This document shows, piece after piece, positions 30,669 through 40,424 of a stretch of DNA of 64,000 nt. The notes under the pieces are model-generated. The model saw only the letters and a program-made list of their open reading frames with translations. It had not been told where the DNA came from and did not search any database. The first letter of the stretch is position 1, and the number at the start of each line of letters is the position of its first letter. The position numbers were made by a program, and so were the translations under genes. Origin of the DNA: Blastocatellia bacterium (GTDB lineage: Bacteria; Acidobacteriota; Blastocatellia; Chloracidobacteriales; JADJPF01); NCBI GenBank assembly GCA_016713405.1, contig JADJPF010000024.1, positions 233,509-297,508 of the forward strand. Reading direction: 5' to 3'.

Positions 30669-30816
30669 ATTTCGTTACAAAAACTACCAACTAAAATGAC
30701 AAAAAATGTGACTTTTAGAGGAGTTTTTTAATTCTAAAAAATAAACTATTAACATTAAGTTAAGAGTTTATTAACATTTCATTAAATTTTGTAAAGCCCC
30801 AAACTGAAATTTAATA

Positions 30817-30835
30817 TTTTGGTATGGTATTTGCC
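30817..30835 (+). promoter_or_regulatory. Sigma-54 (-24/-12) promoter of the pilin gene
   Basis: The sequence TTGGTATGGTATTTGCC carries the invariant GG (30821-30822) and GC (30833-30834) with the exact 10-bp spacing of sigma-54 promoters, and TTGC at -12 is perfect. It points at the pilin gene with a leader of about 155 nt. Type IV pilin genes are commonly sigma-54/NtrC-type regulated, which supports the call. Confidence 0.6.
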
Positions 30836-31000
30836 TAGTTAACTTTTATCCAAAGTAAATTTAACTAACATCATAATAACTTTATTTTCTGGTCTGTCAA
30901 ATGTAAGCATAGAAAGCTTAGTAAATTAGCAAAGAAAACAAGGATTAAATCCTTAAAACAAACACTAAACTAAAGTAAGTAAACTAAAAACGGGGAAATT

Positions 31001-31540
31001 ATGAGGAAACCTACTTGTATAAAAAAGAGAAATTTTAAGTCTTCTAATGCAGGATTTAGTCTAATTGAACTATTGATAGTAATTACAATAATTGGTATTT
31101 TAGCAGCTATTTCTGTAGTAAATGTATTTAGTGCGCGTCGTGCTGCTAATAGTTCTTCTGCTGCTTCAGCAATGCGTACTTTTCATCAATCTGAGGCTAG
31201 CTATTCAGCCGGAGCCGGTAATGGTTCTTTTGGTAGCCCACAAGAGCTTTTTGCACAAGAATTTATTGATTCTTCTTTAGCGGCTTCCTGTCTTCCTACA
31301 CCAACAGGTACAACAGTTGGTGGTTTGGTTGCCGCTGCGCAACGGCCTAAGAGCGGGTTTATTTTTGTTTTTAATAATCCTTCTCCTGATAGATATGAAA
31401 TATCTGGAAGACCTTTTGTTTCTACAGGTCTAGCAACTAGCGGAGATAAAACATTTTTTATTGATAGTAGTGGTGTATTGCGCTCATCAACTTTACCAAC
31501 AGTTAATGCTGATTCTACAAGCGCACCGTTAAATAATTAA
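31001..31540 (+). CDS. Type IV pilin-like prepilin
   Basis: The 179-residue protein has a class III signal: a basic leader of 18 residues ending in SNAG, then FSLIELLIVITIIGILAAISV. Cleavage and N-methylation by PilD are expected at G/F, and the conserved Glu5 is present (FSLIE). The globular part is Ser/Ala-rich with one late Cys, and has a DRYEISGRPF segment like those of minor-pilin or PilA-type proteins in Acidobacteria. GGGG lies just before the ATG. A strong terminator follows immediately, so the gene is monocistronic, in keeping with an abundant major pilin. No assembly genes are nearby. Confidence 0.88.
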   Translation: MRKPTCIKKRNFKSSNAGFSLIELLIVITIIGILAAISVVNVFSARRAANSSSAASAMRTFHQSEASYSAGAGNGSFGSPQELFAQEFIDSSLAASCLPTPTGTTVGGLVAAAQRPKSGFIFVFNNPSPDRYEISGRPFVSTGLATSGDKTFFIDSSGVLRSSTLPTVNADSTSAPLNN

Positions 31541-31560
31541 AAACTCTTAATAATTATTAC

Positions 31561-31589
31561 AAAAAGTAGGAATATTTTTCCTACTTTTT
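31561..31589. terminator. Bidirectional terminator between pilin and DUF2203 genes
   Basis: AAAAAGTAGGAA pairs perfectly with TTCCTACTTTTT around a short T-rich loop. The stem ends in T runs on both strands, and it sits exactly between the convergent stops at 31540 and 31588. Confidence 0.85.
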
Positions 31590-31980
31590 ATAATAATTGG
31601 CGGCCAGCAAATCCAGCATCTATTTCATGCCAATAATTGATTTCCTCTTCATCCATTTTCCAACATAAGTAAATTACTCGCCCGTCTTTCAAATGAGGAA
31701 AATCACATAATCCTGTCCTATAGTCTTTAACTAAAACACCAGTATTTTCTATTTCCTGAATTACAGTAGTTAGTAAAACTACGTTATGTAGATAGCTTGG
31801 CCCTAAATAAGAACCACTACCTAGGCTAGCTTTACTACGCACTTTTTTAATTTCTTCCTGCATTCCAAGTAATACACTGCTTACTTTAGTCACCTTTTTA
31901 ATTAAAGGTCGTAGTTTAGGAATCAAACTATTAGCTTCTTGAAGTGTAAAAAGTTTTTCTGGAGTTAATTCATTTTGCAT
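31588..31980 (-). CDS. DUF2203 family protein
   Basis: The 130-residue protein shows the DUF2203 pattern: FTLQEANSLIPKLRPLIKK at the N-terminus, a central helical stretch, then GVLVKDYRTGLCDFPHLKDGRVIYLCWKMDEEEINYWHEIDAGFAGRQLL. The final block is the family hallmark. Function is unknown. It lies 20 bp downstream of the IscU-like gene and is probably part of the cysteine desulfurase operon. Confidence 0.85.
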   Translation of the reverse strand: MQNELTPEKLFTLQEANSLIPKLRPLIKKVTKVSSVLLGMQEEIKKVRSKASLGSGSYLGPSYLHNVVLLTTVIQEIENTGVLVKDYRTGLCDFPHLKDGRVIYLCWKMDEEEINYWHEIDAGFAGRQLL

Positions 31981-32000
31981 AAATTTGATTGAGTAAATCC

Positions 32001-32360
32001 CTATTTATTAAGTTTAGATAAAGCTGTTTGTAAAGCCTCAATTGCTAAATCTGCCGCATGTTTTTTGCCTCTAGGCAAGCCTTCAAGCATTTTAATTAAT
32101 TCATCTGTTTCTAATAAACTTGCTTGATGGATAGTTTTATCAATTAACCATTCTGTTAGCAATGAGGCTGATGCTAAGGTTGGCGCACAACCATAAGCTT
32201 GCATTTTAACGCTAGTAATATTTTTGTCTAATTTTATAAAAAGTTTTATTTGATCTCCACATGCACTATTGATTACAGATGATGTCACTGTAGCATCTGC
32301 TAATTCACCAACGTTACGAGGATTTTCTAAATGATCTAAAACCGTTTTAGAGTATGGCAT
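32001..32360 (-). CDS. IscU/NifU-like Fe-S scaffold lacking the third cysteine
   Basis: The 119-residue protein follows iscS by 5 bp. The fold signature is HLENPRNVG, then NSACGDQIKLF (Cys 1), KMQAYGCAPTLASASLLTEW (Cys 2) and GLPRGKKHAADLAIEALQ. In IscU the last block carries the third ligand (HCSxLA); here that position is Ala. The Asp after Cys 1 remains. It may bind clusters with altered ligation or act mainly as a carrier. The tight coupling to a cysteine desulfurase supports a role in Fe-S assembly. Confidence 0.82.
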   Translation of the reverse strand: MPYSKTVLDHLENPRNVGELADATVTSSVINSACGDQIKLFIKLDKNITSVKMQAYGCAPTLASASLLTEWLIDKTIHQASLLETDELIKMLEGLPRGKKHAADLAIEALQTALSKLNK

Positions 32361-32365
32361 TTTAG

Positions 32366-33577
32366 TTATTGTTTTGTTGACATAGCCTGTCGATATAGTG
32401 GAGAAACTCGCCTAAGCCGAGTTACTGCTTCAGGTAATATGCTTAATACATAATCAATTTCTTCTTTAGTTGTATAGCGTGAGAGTGAAAAACGAATGCT
32501 CCCACGTACTAATTCTTTACTTAAACCCATTGCTACTAATACTGGGCTTGGTTCTGTTGAGCCAGAAGAACAAGCTGAACCTGTGGAAACCGCTACGCCT
32601 TTTAGATCTAAAGCAATAAGCAAAGCTTCTCCCTCAATATAACTAAAACTAATATTGGAAATATTCGGCAATCTACTACTCGTCTCACCATTGAATTTAA
32701 TTTCTGGTACTAGTTTACTAACTTCTGTTTCAAAGTAATCTCTTAGATGGCTGATTTTTTCCATTTCTTCTGCTAAATGATGTTCTGCTAGTTTAGCCGC
32801 ACAACCCAATCCAACAATAGCAGGCACATTTTCTGTACCTGCGCGGCGATCTCTTTCGTGTCGTCCACCAGTTATTTGAGAGCTAATTCTTACGCCTTTA
32901 CGCAAATAAAGTGCGCCAATGCCTTTAGGCCCGTGTATTTTATGACCAGATAAAGAAAGTAAATCTACCCCTAGATCTTTTACATTTACAACTATTTTTC
33001 CTACACTTTGGACTGCATCTGTATGAAAAAAAATATTTTTACGTTGATTGCGGATTTCTTTTACTAGCTCACCTATTTCTGCAATTGGCTGAAGAGTCCC
33101 CACTTCATTATTAGCATGCATTATTGTAATTAATAAAGTTTCATCGCTAATTGCTGCTTTTACATCTTCTATTCTAACAAGCCCATTTCTATAAATTGGC
33201 AAGTAAGTCACTCGCCAACCTTCTTTTTCTAGTGCTGCACAAGTGTTTCTGACGGCAGGATGTTCAAATTGGGAGGTAATTATATGATTGCCTTTACCTT
33301 GGTAATTACTAGTAATTCCTCTAATTGCTAAGTTGTCGGCTTCCGTTCCACCGCTAAGAAAAATAATCTCGTTAGCTTGTGCGCCAATTAAATCGGCTAC
33401 TTGCTGGCGGGCATTATCCATTGCAGCTTTAGCTTGTTGTCCAAACCTATGAATTGATGAAGCATTGCCAAATTGCTCACTAAAATAAGGTAACATAGCT
33501 TCTAAAACTTCTGCTGCAAGTTTAGTTGAAGCACTATTATCTAGGTAAACACGAGAAGTTAAAGTATTTTCTGTCAT
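32366..33577 (-). CDS. iscS: Cysteine desulfurase (IscS/NifS family)
   Basis: The 403-residue PLP enzyme has VYLDNSASTKLAAEVLEAM at the N-terminus, ITSQFEHPAV, MHANNEVGTLQPI, SLSGHKIHGPKGIGALYLR (PLP lysine) and VSTGSACSSGSTEPSPVL (the persulfide-forming Cys loop). It takes sulfur from cysteine for Fe-S clusters or thiolation. The loop length and the partner gene fit the IscS/NifS group. It heads a leftward operon iscS - iscU-like - DUF2203. Confidence 0.93.
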   Translation of the reverse strand: MTENTLTSRVYLDNSASTKLAAEVLEAMLPYFSEQFGNASSIHRFGQQAKAAMDNARQQVADLIGAQANEIIFLSGGTEADNLAIRGITSNYQGKGNHIITSQFEHPAVRNTCAALEKEGWRVTYLPIYRNGLVRIEDVKAAISDETLLITIMHANNEVGTLQPIAEIGELVKEIRNQRKNIFFHTDAVQSVGKIVVNVKDLGVDLLSLSGHKIHGPKGIGALYLRKGVRISSQITGGRHERDRRAGTENVPAIVGLGCAAKLAEHHLAEEMEKISHLRDYFETEVSKLVPEIKFNGETSSRLPNISNISFSYIEGEALLIALDLKGVAVSTGSACSSGSTEPSPVLVAMGLSKELVRGSIRFSLSRYTTKEEIDYVLSILPEAVTRLRRVSPLYRQAMSTKQ

Positions 33578-33675
33578 AAAGCTAAGCTAGTAGAGCAAAA
33601 AAATTTTGTCAATCATTAAAAGATAAACTAACTTATAATATCCTATTTTCTAAAATTTTTAATGAAGGGTCAAAT

Positions 33676-35322
33676 ATGGAGCAAATAAAAATACAACAAA
33701 GTAGTCCTTTTTCTGATCAACGTCCTGGAACTTCTGGACTACGTAAGAAAACAAAAGTTTTTATGCAGCCTAATTATTTAGAAAACTTTGTTCAAGCTGT
33801 TTTTAATGCTGTAAAAGAAAAGTTTAATATAGATTTTAGCCAAGAAACTTTAGTAGTAGGTGGAGATGGTCGCTATTATAACCGTAATGCAATACAAATA
33901 ATTTTGCGTTTAGCCGTTGCCAATGGGTTTAAGCAAATAATGATTGGAAGGGGGGGAATACTTTCTACACCAGCAATGTCGGCTGTAATTCGTCGCCAGC
34001 AAGCTTTAGGCGGACTAGTGCTTTCAGCTAGCCATAATCCGGGCGGAATAGATGCTGATTTTGGAATTAAATACAACATCCGAAACGGTGGCCCAGCCCC
34101 AGAAAGCGTTACAGAAAGCATTTATCAACATAGCTTAAAAATTACTAGCTACCAAACCATTGACCATCCAGAAATAAATCTAGATGAGCTTTCTAGCTTT
34201 AATATAGCTAATAGCCAAATAACTATTTTTGATCCTCTAATAGACTATAGCGCGGTAATGGAAGAGCTTTTTGATTTTGAAGCTTTAAGAAAACTTTTTT
34301 CTAGTGGTTTTACAATGCGATTTGATGCAATGCACGCTGTTACAGGGCCTTATGCCCACCATATTTTAGAAAAGCTTTTAGGCGCACCTTTGGGAACTGT
34401 AGTAAATGCAACTCCTAAAGAAGATTTTGGACAAGGACATCCCGACCCTAATTTGGTTTATGCTGCTGAACTTGTAAAACATTTATTTGATGAAAAGGCT
34501 CCTGATTTTGGGGCTGCTAGCGATGGCGATGGGGATCGCAACTTAATTTTAGGACGTAACTTTTTTGTCACCCCAGGAGATTCTTTAGCTATTATTGCTG
34601 AATATGCACAAAAAGCTATTCCTGGCTATCGTCAAGGACTTCGGGGAATAGCACGTTCAATGCCAACTAGCACGGCAGCCGACCGAGTAGCAAAAGATTT
34701 AGGAGTTGAATGCTATGAAACTCCTACAGGATGGAAGTTTTTTGGTAATTTAATGGATGCTGATAAATGTACTATTTGCGGTGAAGAAAGCTTTGGAACA
34801 GGTTCAAATCATGTTAGGGAAAAAGATGGTCTTTGGGCTGTGCTTTGCTGGCTTTCAATTCTAGCTTACACAAATAAATCTGTAGTTGAAGTTGTAAAAG
34901 AGCATTGGCAAAAATTTGGCCGAAGCTACTATCAACGTCATGACTATGAAGGTTTAGACCTAACAAACGCCAATAAAATGATTAGCAGTTTAAGAGAAAA
35001 ATTAGCTAGTTTAGTAGGCAATAATCTAGCAGATACAACAATTAGCCAAACAGATGATTTTTCTTATACAGATCCAGTTGATGCAAGCATTAGCAATCGC
35101 CAAGGAATCCGCCTTTTACTAGCAGATGGCTCAAGAATTATTTTCCGGCTTTCTGGCACAGGAACCGAAGGCGCGACCTTAAGAATTTATGTTGAACGAT
35201 ACCTTCAAGATGGCGGACAAAGCGATATTAAAGAGGTTTTAGAGGCTTTAATCAATGAAGCAAAACAAATTTTACAACTAAAAGAATTTTGTAATGTAGA
35301 TGAACCAACTGTGATTACTTAA
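33676..35322 (+). CDS. pgm: Phosphoglucomutase (alpha-D-glucose phosphate-specific)
   Basis: The 548-residue protein matches the long Pgm form. It starts with PFSDQRPGTSGLRKKTKVF, has the phospho-serine loop GLVLSASHNPGGIDADFGIKYN, the metal loop AASDGDGDRNLILG, the sugar-binding CGEESFGTGSNHVREKDGLWA and the phosphate-binding FRLSGTGTEGATLRIYVE. It interconverts glucose-1-phosphate and glucose-6-phosphate. AAGGG precedes the ATG. It is divergent from iscS and monocistronic, with a hairpin after it. Confidence 0.95.
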   Translation: MEQIKIQQSSPFSDQRPGTSGLRKKTKVFMQPNYLENFVQAVFNAVKEKFNIDFSQETLVVGGDGRYYNRNAIQIILRLAVANGFKQIMIGRGGILSTPAMSAVIRRQQALGGLVLSASHNPGGIDADFGIKYNIRNGGPAPESVTESIYQHSLKITSYQTIDHPEINLDELSSFNIANSQITIFDPLIDYSAVMEELFDFEALRKLFSSGFTMRFDAMHAVTGPYAHHILEKLLGAPLGTVVNATPKEDFGQGHPDPNLVYAAELVKHLFDEKAPDFGAASDGDGDRNLILGRNFFVTPGDSLAIIAEYAQKAIPGYRQGLRGIARSMPTSTAADRVAKDLGVECYETPTGWKFFGNLMDADKCTICGEESFGTGSNHVREKDGLWAVLCWLSILAYTNKSVVEVVKEHWQKFGRSYYQRHDYEGLDLTNANKMISSLREKLASLVGNNLADTTISQTDDFSYTDPVDASISNRQGIRLLLADGSRIIFRLSGTGTEGATLRIYVERYLQDGGQSDIKEVLEALINEAKQILQLKEFCNVDEPTVIT

Positions 35323-35334
35323 GTTTCATTATTG

Positions 35335-35409
35335 GAAATGGAAACACGAGTGGGTGCATTTGTATTTTTAATGCAAGTGAGACAGTTCAGCCACTCCTGT
35401 TTCCATTTC
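35335..35409. terminator. Long imperfect hairpin between convergent pgm and arsS-like genes
   Basis: GAAATGGAAACACGAGTGG (35335-35353) pairs with CCACTCCTGTTTCCATTTC (35391-35409) with one mismatch. An inner TGCATT/AATGCA stem lies in the loop. The structure occupies almost the whole 93-bp space between the two stops, so it probably terminates both transcripts. Confidence 0.65.
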
Positions 35410-35415
35410 TATAAA

Positions 35416-36390
35416 CTAGGCTAGCGCACCACTACAAGAAGATCCACTTCCAGCAGTACAACCAAAACAATGACTAGCAGTAGCAATTTTTCTACCTAGT
35501 AGTTTACTTAAGTCAAAATCCTTGATATTTTGTGGGACTTCTGGATTTACTCGCATTCTTAAAGCTAAATTAAAATCGCAATCATAAAGATTTCCATCCC
35601 AATCAACTTCAATTTGGTAAAGACACATCAATTTATCTACTGTACCGGAATTAAAAGAGTCAGAAAGCATACTGCGGTATTTGTCAGATTTACTTTGTTT
35701 GCGTAAATCTGTAGAAAAACGACCTATCGCCATATTAGTAATTGTAAGTAGTCGATTAAATGTTACTTGGTGTCTTTGCCAAAGTTCTTTTTTATAAGCT
35801 TCTTCTAGTTTTGTTTGGTCAGGTGGAAGAAACGCGCCTAGAGGGTTATAAACTAAGTCTAAAGTTAAATCAGGATTGGTTCCATAACCAGCCAAGTTTA
35901 ATAACTTTATGGCTTTGATACTTGCTTGATAAACACCTGCACCACGCTGTTTATCAACATTTTCTTCTAAATAACAAGGTAGGGAAGCGACTAGCTTAAC
36001 TTTATTCTCACAAAAAACATCAATCATTGTTGATTGTTCAGGCTCAAGTAAAACAGTTAAATTAGTGCGAACTTGAATCATCTGGCCTTGACTAGCTAAA
36101 ATTTTGATAAATTTAGATAAATTTGGGTTAAGTTCTGGTGCGCCACCAGTAATATCAATTAAGCGACATTTGACATCTTTAGCTACTTGGATAATTTTTT
36201 TCATCACAGGCCAATCCATCATTTCTTTTCTACTAGGAGAAGAACTTACATGACAATGCTCACAAGATTGATTACATTTTAGCCCAACATTTACTTGTAT
36301 AATATCTAAACTATGATTATAAAGAGGTTGTCCTAATTGAACTAAAACTTGATTTTCAAAAGCATTACCTATAGCTAAATTGGTAGACAT
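35416..36390 (-). CDS. arsS: Radical SAM/Cys-rich (rSAM_SeCys, ArsS-like) protein
   Basis: The 324-residue protein has the radical SAM motif CNQSCEHCHV near residues 38-47, DITGGAPELNPNL and the Cys-rich C-terminus CLYQIEVDWDGNLYDCDFN and HCFGCTAGSGSSCSGALA. This architecture is the rSAM_SeCys family, whose studied member ArsS makes arsenosugar precursors. In some genomes a C-terminal Cys is selenocysteine. Here all are Cys. No arsM is adjacent, so a role in the neighbouring biosynthetic operon is also possible. It is 72 bp downstream of nadR. Confidence 0.78.
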   Translation of the reverse strand: MSTNLAIGNAFENQVLVQLGQPLYNHSLDIIQVNVGLKCNQSCEHCHVSSSPSRKEMMDWPVMKKIIQVAKDVKCRLIDITGGAPELNPNLSKFIKILASQGQMIQVRTNLTVLLEPEQSTMIDVFCENKVKLVASLPCYLEENVDKQRGAGVYQASIKAIKLLNLAGYGTNPDLTLDLVYNPLGAFLPPDQTKLEEAYKKELWQRHQVTFNRLLTITNMAIGRFSTDLRKQSKSDKYRSMLSDSFNSGTVDKLMCLYQIEVDWDGNLYDCDFNLALRMRVNPEVPQNIKDFDLSKLLGRKIATASHCFGCTAGSGSSCSGALA

Positions 36391-36462
36391 AATAATTTTT
36401 CCCTAGCCAAAAATTTTTCTAATGTTAATAGCCTTAATTTATTGATCTTAAAATCTTTTATA

Positions 36463-37458
36463 TCACACGCTAGAGCTTGATAAAAGTTTTTCTACTGCTT
36501 GACAAGCGGTTTCAAACCTTTCTTGCCAAGAGCCACTTAACCTAACATAAGGATAATTACAAGATTCTAAAGCTCTTAAGCATTTTTGAAAAAATAATTC
36601 TCGCTCTTTAGGCAAATAACGCACAATGTCATCAATCCAAGGCACGTCTATATCTGTAAGTAAATAAAGATCATAGTGATTTTGACTAACTTCTTCTTTA
36701 ATCCATTCAGGGCATTTATTAAAAAGCGTTTCGCTCCAAATTGTTGTAAGTAACAAATCTGTATCACAAAATAATAAGCGGTTAGCTTGATGAGACAGGG
36801 CTTTTTCCGATGCTAATTGTCCGCGAGCAATTTTATCTATGTCGGTAAACTCAATTTTTCCTTTTTGGCTTTCTAAAAGCTCTCTAGCATATTCTGGGAC
36901 GGCAACAGTGTTAAATTTTGTGGCTAATTGACTGGCTAAAGTGCTTTTACCAGTAGACTCCGGGCCAAAGATACAAACTTTTTTAACATAAAAAGGCCGG
37001 ACACAAACGGGTAAAAATTGCCAATTTTTAATTGGGTCTTTACGAATTTCTGTTGCACTAATTGAAGTTATACTACGAGCTAAATTTACAGGAATAAACT
37101 CAGCTTCTAAAATGTCGGCTAGCTTCCAACCATAATTTTCAGATGCAAAAACATAATCTATTTTACAAGGTAAAATCTTAAGTAAGCTATCTTGCCAAAT
37201 TTGCCAAAAATTAGGGTTTTCTTCTGGATATTGAGGATTTTCATCAGTTAAATGAACAACTTGCACAGTAGGAAATAGCTCACACATCCATTGATAGCGC
37301 AAGTTACCGGAAATAGGTTCGGATGAAAGAGAGCCGACAACTACAACCAAATCATCAACATAGCTACGTGCAAAATCAACTAAATAGATATGACCAAGAT
37401 GCGGTGGCATAAATTTCCCTAATACCATGCCCGTAGAACGTTTTTTAGTAGCTACCAT
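36463..37458 (-). CDS. nadR: NadR-like NMN adenylyltransferase / ribosylnicotinamide kinase
   Basis: The 331-residue protein begins with the nucleotidyltransferase motif GMVLGKFMPPHLGH (HxGH) and has ISATEIRKDP as the second motif. It then has a P-loop kinase domain, VCIFGPESTGKSTLAS, with LLFCDTDLLLT and YLLTDIDVPWIDDIVR. There is no N-terminal HTH repressor domain, so it is the enzymatic form of NadR. It would make NAD from nicotinamide riboside. Its start overlaps the preceding NRPS-reductase gene by 14 bp, so the two are translationally linked. This is unusual company for a salvage gene. Confidence 0.88.
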   Translation of the reverse strand: MVATKKRSTGMVLGKFMPPHLGHIYLVDFARSYVDDLVVVVGSLSSEPISGNLRYQWMCELFPTVQVVHLTDENPQYPEENPNFWQIWQDSLLKILPCKIDYVFASENYGWKLADILEAEFIPVNLARSITSISATEIRKDPIKNWQFLPVCVRPFYVKKVCIFGPESTGKSTLASQLATKFNTVAVPEYARELLESQKGKIEFTDIDKIARGQLASEKALSHQANRLLFCDTDLLLTTIWSETLFNKCPEWIKEEVSQNHYDLYLLTDIDVPWIDDIVRYLPKERELFFQKCLRALESCNYPYVRLSGSWQERFETACQAVEKLLSSSSV

Positions 37459-40424
37459 TATTTTTACCTAAGATAACAGAAAGATATTTATGTAATAAAG
37501 CTTCTGTAATTGCTGGTACTGCAATATTTAAGTCTTTTAATGCTAGTTCTGTGTTTGCAGTAGAAAATTTAACTCCTGTAGCTTGAAACAAGTCTAAAAC
37601 GCGGTTGCGCTCAAAGTCCTGATTTTTAGACATCGCCCTACATAAAGCTAAGTAAACACTCAGCTTTTCATTTTCTTGATTTTCATTAAGTTCTGTAAAC
37701 AAATTCTTCCATTCATTTTGTAAAAACAAAACTAATTTGTAGGCCAAATGATTGGATTGCTTGGATTAAACGATCAAAAGATAAACTATTTGGATTAGCA
37801 ATATGAAATATTTTGCCTTGGTGATCAGGTTGCACGGATATTTCTAGCATTGCTTTAGCTGCGTAATCAATAGGAGTAATGTCTATTGCTAGGGTTTTTG
37901 TAAACTTTGGAACACAACCTAATTGACTAATTCCTTTGATAAACATAGCTAGAAAGTCTGTTTTAGGAAAATAAGCAGTTTGGCTATCTCCTGTTAGCAG
38001 ACCAAATCTATAAAAATTAATTGTGTTAAGCTCTTTATTTGCTTGATGTAGCAGGTATTCCGCTACCAATTTGCTTTGAGCATAACCACCATAAATATAG
38101 TTAGCTTGCTCTAGGGTATTATTTTCTAGTAGTAATCCTTTATTGCAATCACTAGCAACAAAAACTGAAAGCGTAGAAGCATAATGTAGGACTTTTTTTC
38201 TACCACTACAAACAAATTTTAATATTTCTAGTGTTCCATCAACATTAGCCGAGCGAAGCTTTGAATAAGGCAAAACCATATTTACAAGGGCTGCACAGTG
38301 ATAAACAACATCAATGTGATTAGTGAGTTGCTGATAAGTTGTTTTACCTAATCCAAAAAAGTTTTTAATTAAATCTCCTAGAATAATCACTAGATTATCT
38401 ATCTTTACATTAATATTATATTTTGCTAACTGATTGAGAATATTTTGTTTAGCTAAATCAATATTAGTTTCTCTAACTAGACAATAAATTTGTTTGTCGC
38501 TTTTTTGAAGCAGTTCTACGAGTAGTCTTGAGCCTAGAAAACCTGTCGCACCAGTAAGTAAAATTGCGCCAGGTTCATCATATATTTTAGCTTCTTTATA
38601 TTTTTTTATTAAGGAAAGTATTTTAGTTTTATCAACATCTTTGCAAAGTTCTGCTGTACTTATCGCGCCTCTAAGTTGTAGCAAATTATGGGTATTATTT
38701 AGCTCTTTAACTAGTTCTCTAATAGTTTGGTAGCGAATAAGTAAACTAACAGAAAGCTTTAATCCTTTGGCTTGGGCTAGAGTTGCTACCTGCATAACGG
38801 CTAAGGAATTTGCACCTAGTTCAAAAAGGTTATCTGTTGGACTAATTGAATTTACTGCTAGAACTTGTTGCCAAAATTTAACCAAAATAGCTTCTTTTTT
38901 GTTGAGTTTATTTGTTTTAGGGATTTTAGAACTACTAAGCTGACAAGACATTAGCTGTTGTAAGTCAACTTTTCCTGAAATAGTTTTTGGTAAAGCTTCT
39001 AGTATTTCAAATCTTTGTGGCAACATCCATTGAGGTAACAAATTAGCTAAATAATTGAATAATTGCTCTTTATTAACAGTGCTAGCTTTATTTTTAAGCA
39101 CAACAAAAGCAACTAGCATTTCAGGTAAAAATTTTTTATTAAATTCAAGTTTTCTTTTAACAACGCTTGCTGCTTCTATAGCAGGATGAGCGATTAAAGC
39201 GGACTCTATTTCTGCTAACTCAACCAACATTCCTCTTAGTTTTACTTGTCGGTCAATACGTCCTAAAAATTCTATTTTATTGTCTGCATGTAAAACTACC
39301 AGATCCCCAGTTTTATAAAGTCGTTCTGAGTTGTGGTAAATAAACTTTTTTTCTGTAAGCTCAGGACGTTTTAAGTAGCCACGTGCTAACCCAATGCCAC
39401 TTATATAAAGCTCTCCCTTTTTTCCTACTTCATTAACGGGAGATAAATTTTCATCTAACAAATAAAATTTTGTGTTAGCAATAGATTCTCCAATAAATGG
39501 ATGCTCCCAAGTTGAATTGCAGCAAATCAGACTACTACAAACTGTTGCTTCTGTTGGGCCATAAACATTAACTACACGAAGTTTTTTTGTCCATTGTCTA
39601 ACTGTAGCAGGTGGACAAACTTCCCCACCAATAATAATTGTCTCTAAAGATTTTGGAATATTATTAATATCTAAAACTCTTAGCAGTGAAGGAGGTAAAT
39701 CAATATGTGTAATTTGTCGTCCCGCCAACAATTTCCAAAACTCTTGTTCAATCAATAGTTTACCAGCAGACTCTATATAGATTGCTGCACCTGATAATAA
39801 ACTTGTACCAATATCAGAAATAGCCGCATCAAAGCTAGTTGAAAGATAAAATAAAACCCTGCTTTTAGATGTTAGTTGAAAAAAAGGGATTTGTGCTTCA
39901 AGGAAATTAACTATTCCATTATGTTCAACCATAACGCCTTTAGGATTGCCAGTTGAGCCAGATGTATAAATTACATAAGCAAGATCATTTTTATTAATAT
40001 TAGATAAAACTACATCACTAATTTGATTAGTTGCTAGTATTTCTTGGTAATCAATAGCTTTAACACCTAGCTCATCAAACAAATGAAGATATGTTTTACA
40101 GGTAATAATAATTTTCGGTTCAGCTTCTTGGACAATAAAAGTTAGGCGATTTTTTGGTAAATTAGGGTCAAGCGGCAAAAATGCTGCATTAGCAAACCAA
40201 ACTCCTAGCATTGTTGTAATGTAAGCAGCAGATTTATCTAGGCAAATTCCAACTATTGAATCTTTTTTTAAGTCTATGGATTTTAAGTAGTTACCAATTT
40301 TTGCAGCCTTGTTATAAAGTTCTAAATAAGTAGTTTTATTTTTACCATGTTCTACAACAGCATCATTATTTGGATAAAGAGAAACAATTTTTGCAAAGCA
40401 GCTAAGAAAATCTAAGAAAACCAT
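37445..40424 (-). CDS. Single-module NRPS: adenylation - carrier - thioester reductase (frameshifted near 3' end)
   Basis: From ATG 40424 (TAATG overlap with the asparagine-synthetase-like stop) the frame gives 903 residues. A shift near 37722-37735 in a T-rich run adds about 90 residues of normal reductase C-terminus, for about 993 residues. The A domain has AYVIYTSGSTGNPKGVMVEH, VYGPTEATVCSS, YKTGDLVV and GRIDRQVKLRGMLVELAEIE. The carrier is DNLFELGANSLAVMQV (Ser). The reductase has ILLTGATGFLGSRLL and YGGYAQSKLVAEYLL. The selectivity positions read roughly D-A-S-D-I-G-V-V-C-K, with Asp for an alpha-amino group but matching no code I know. There is no condensation domain, so it should activate one amino acid and release it as an aldehyde or alcohol using NAD(P)H. 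Confidence 0.88.
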
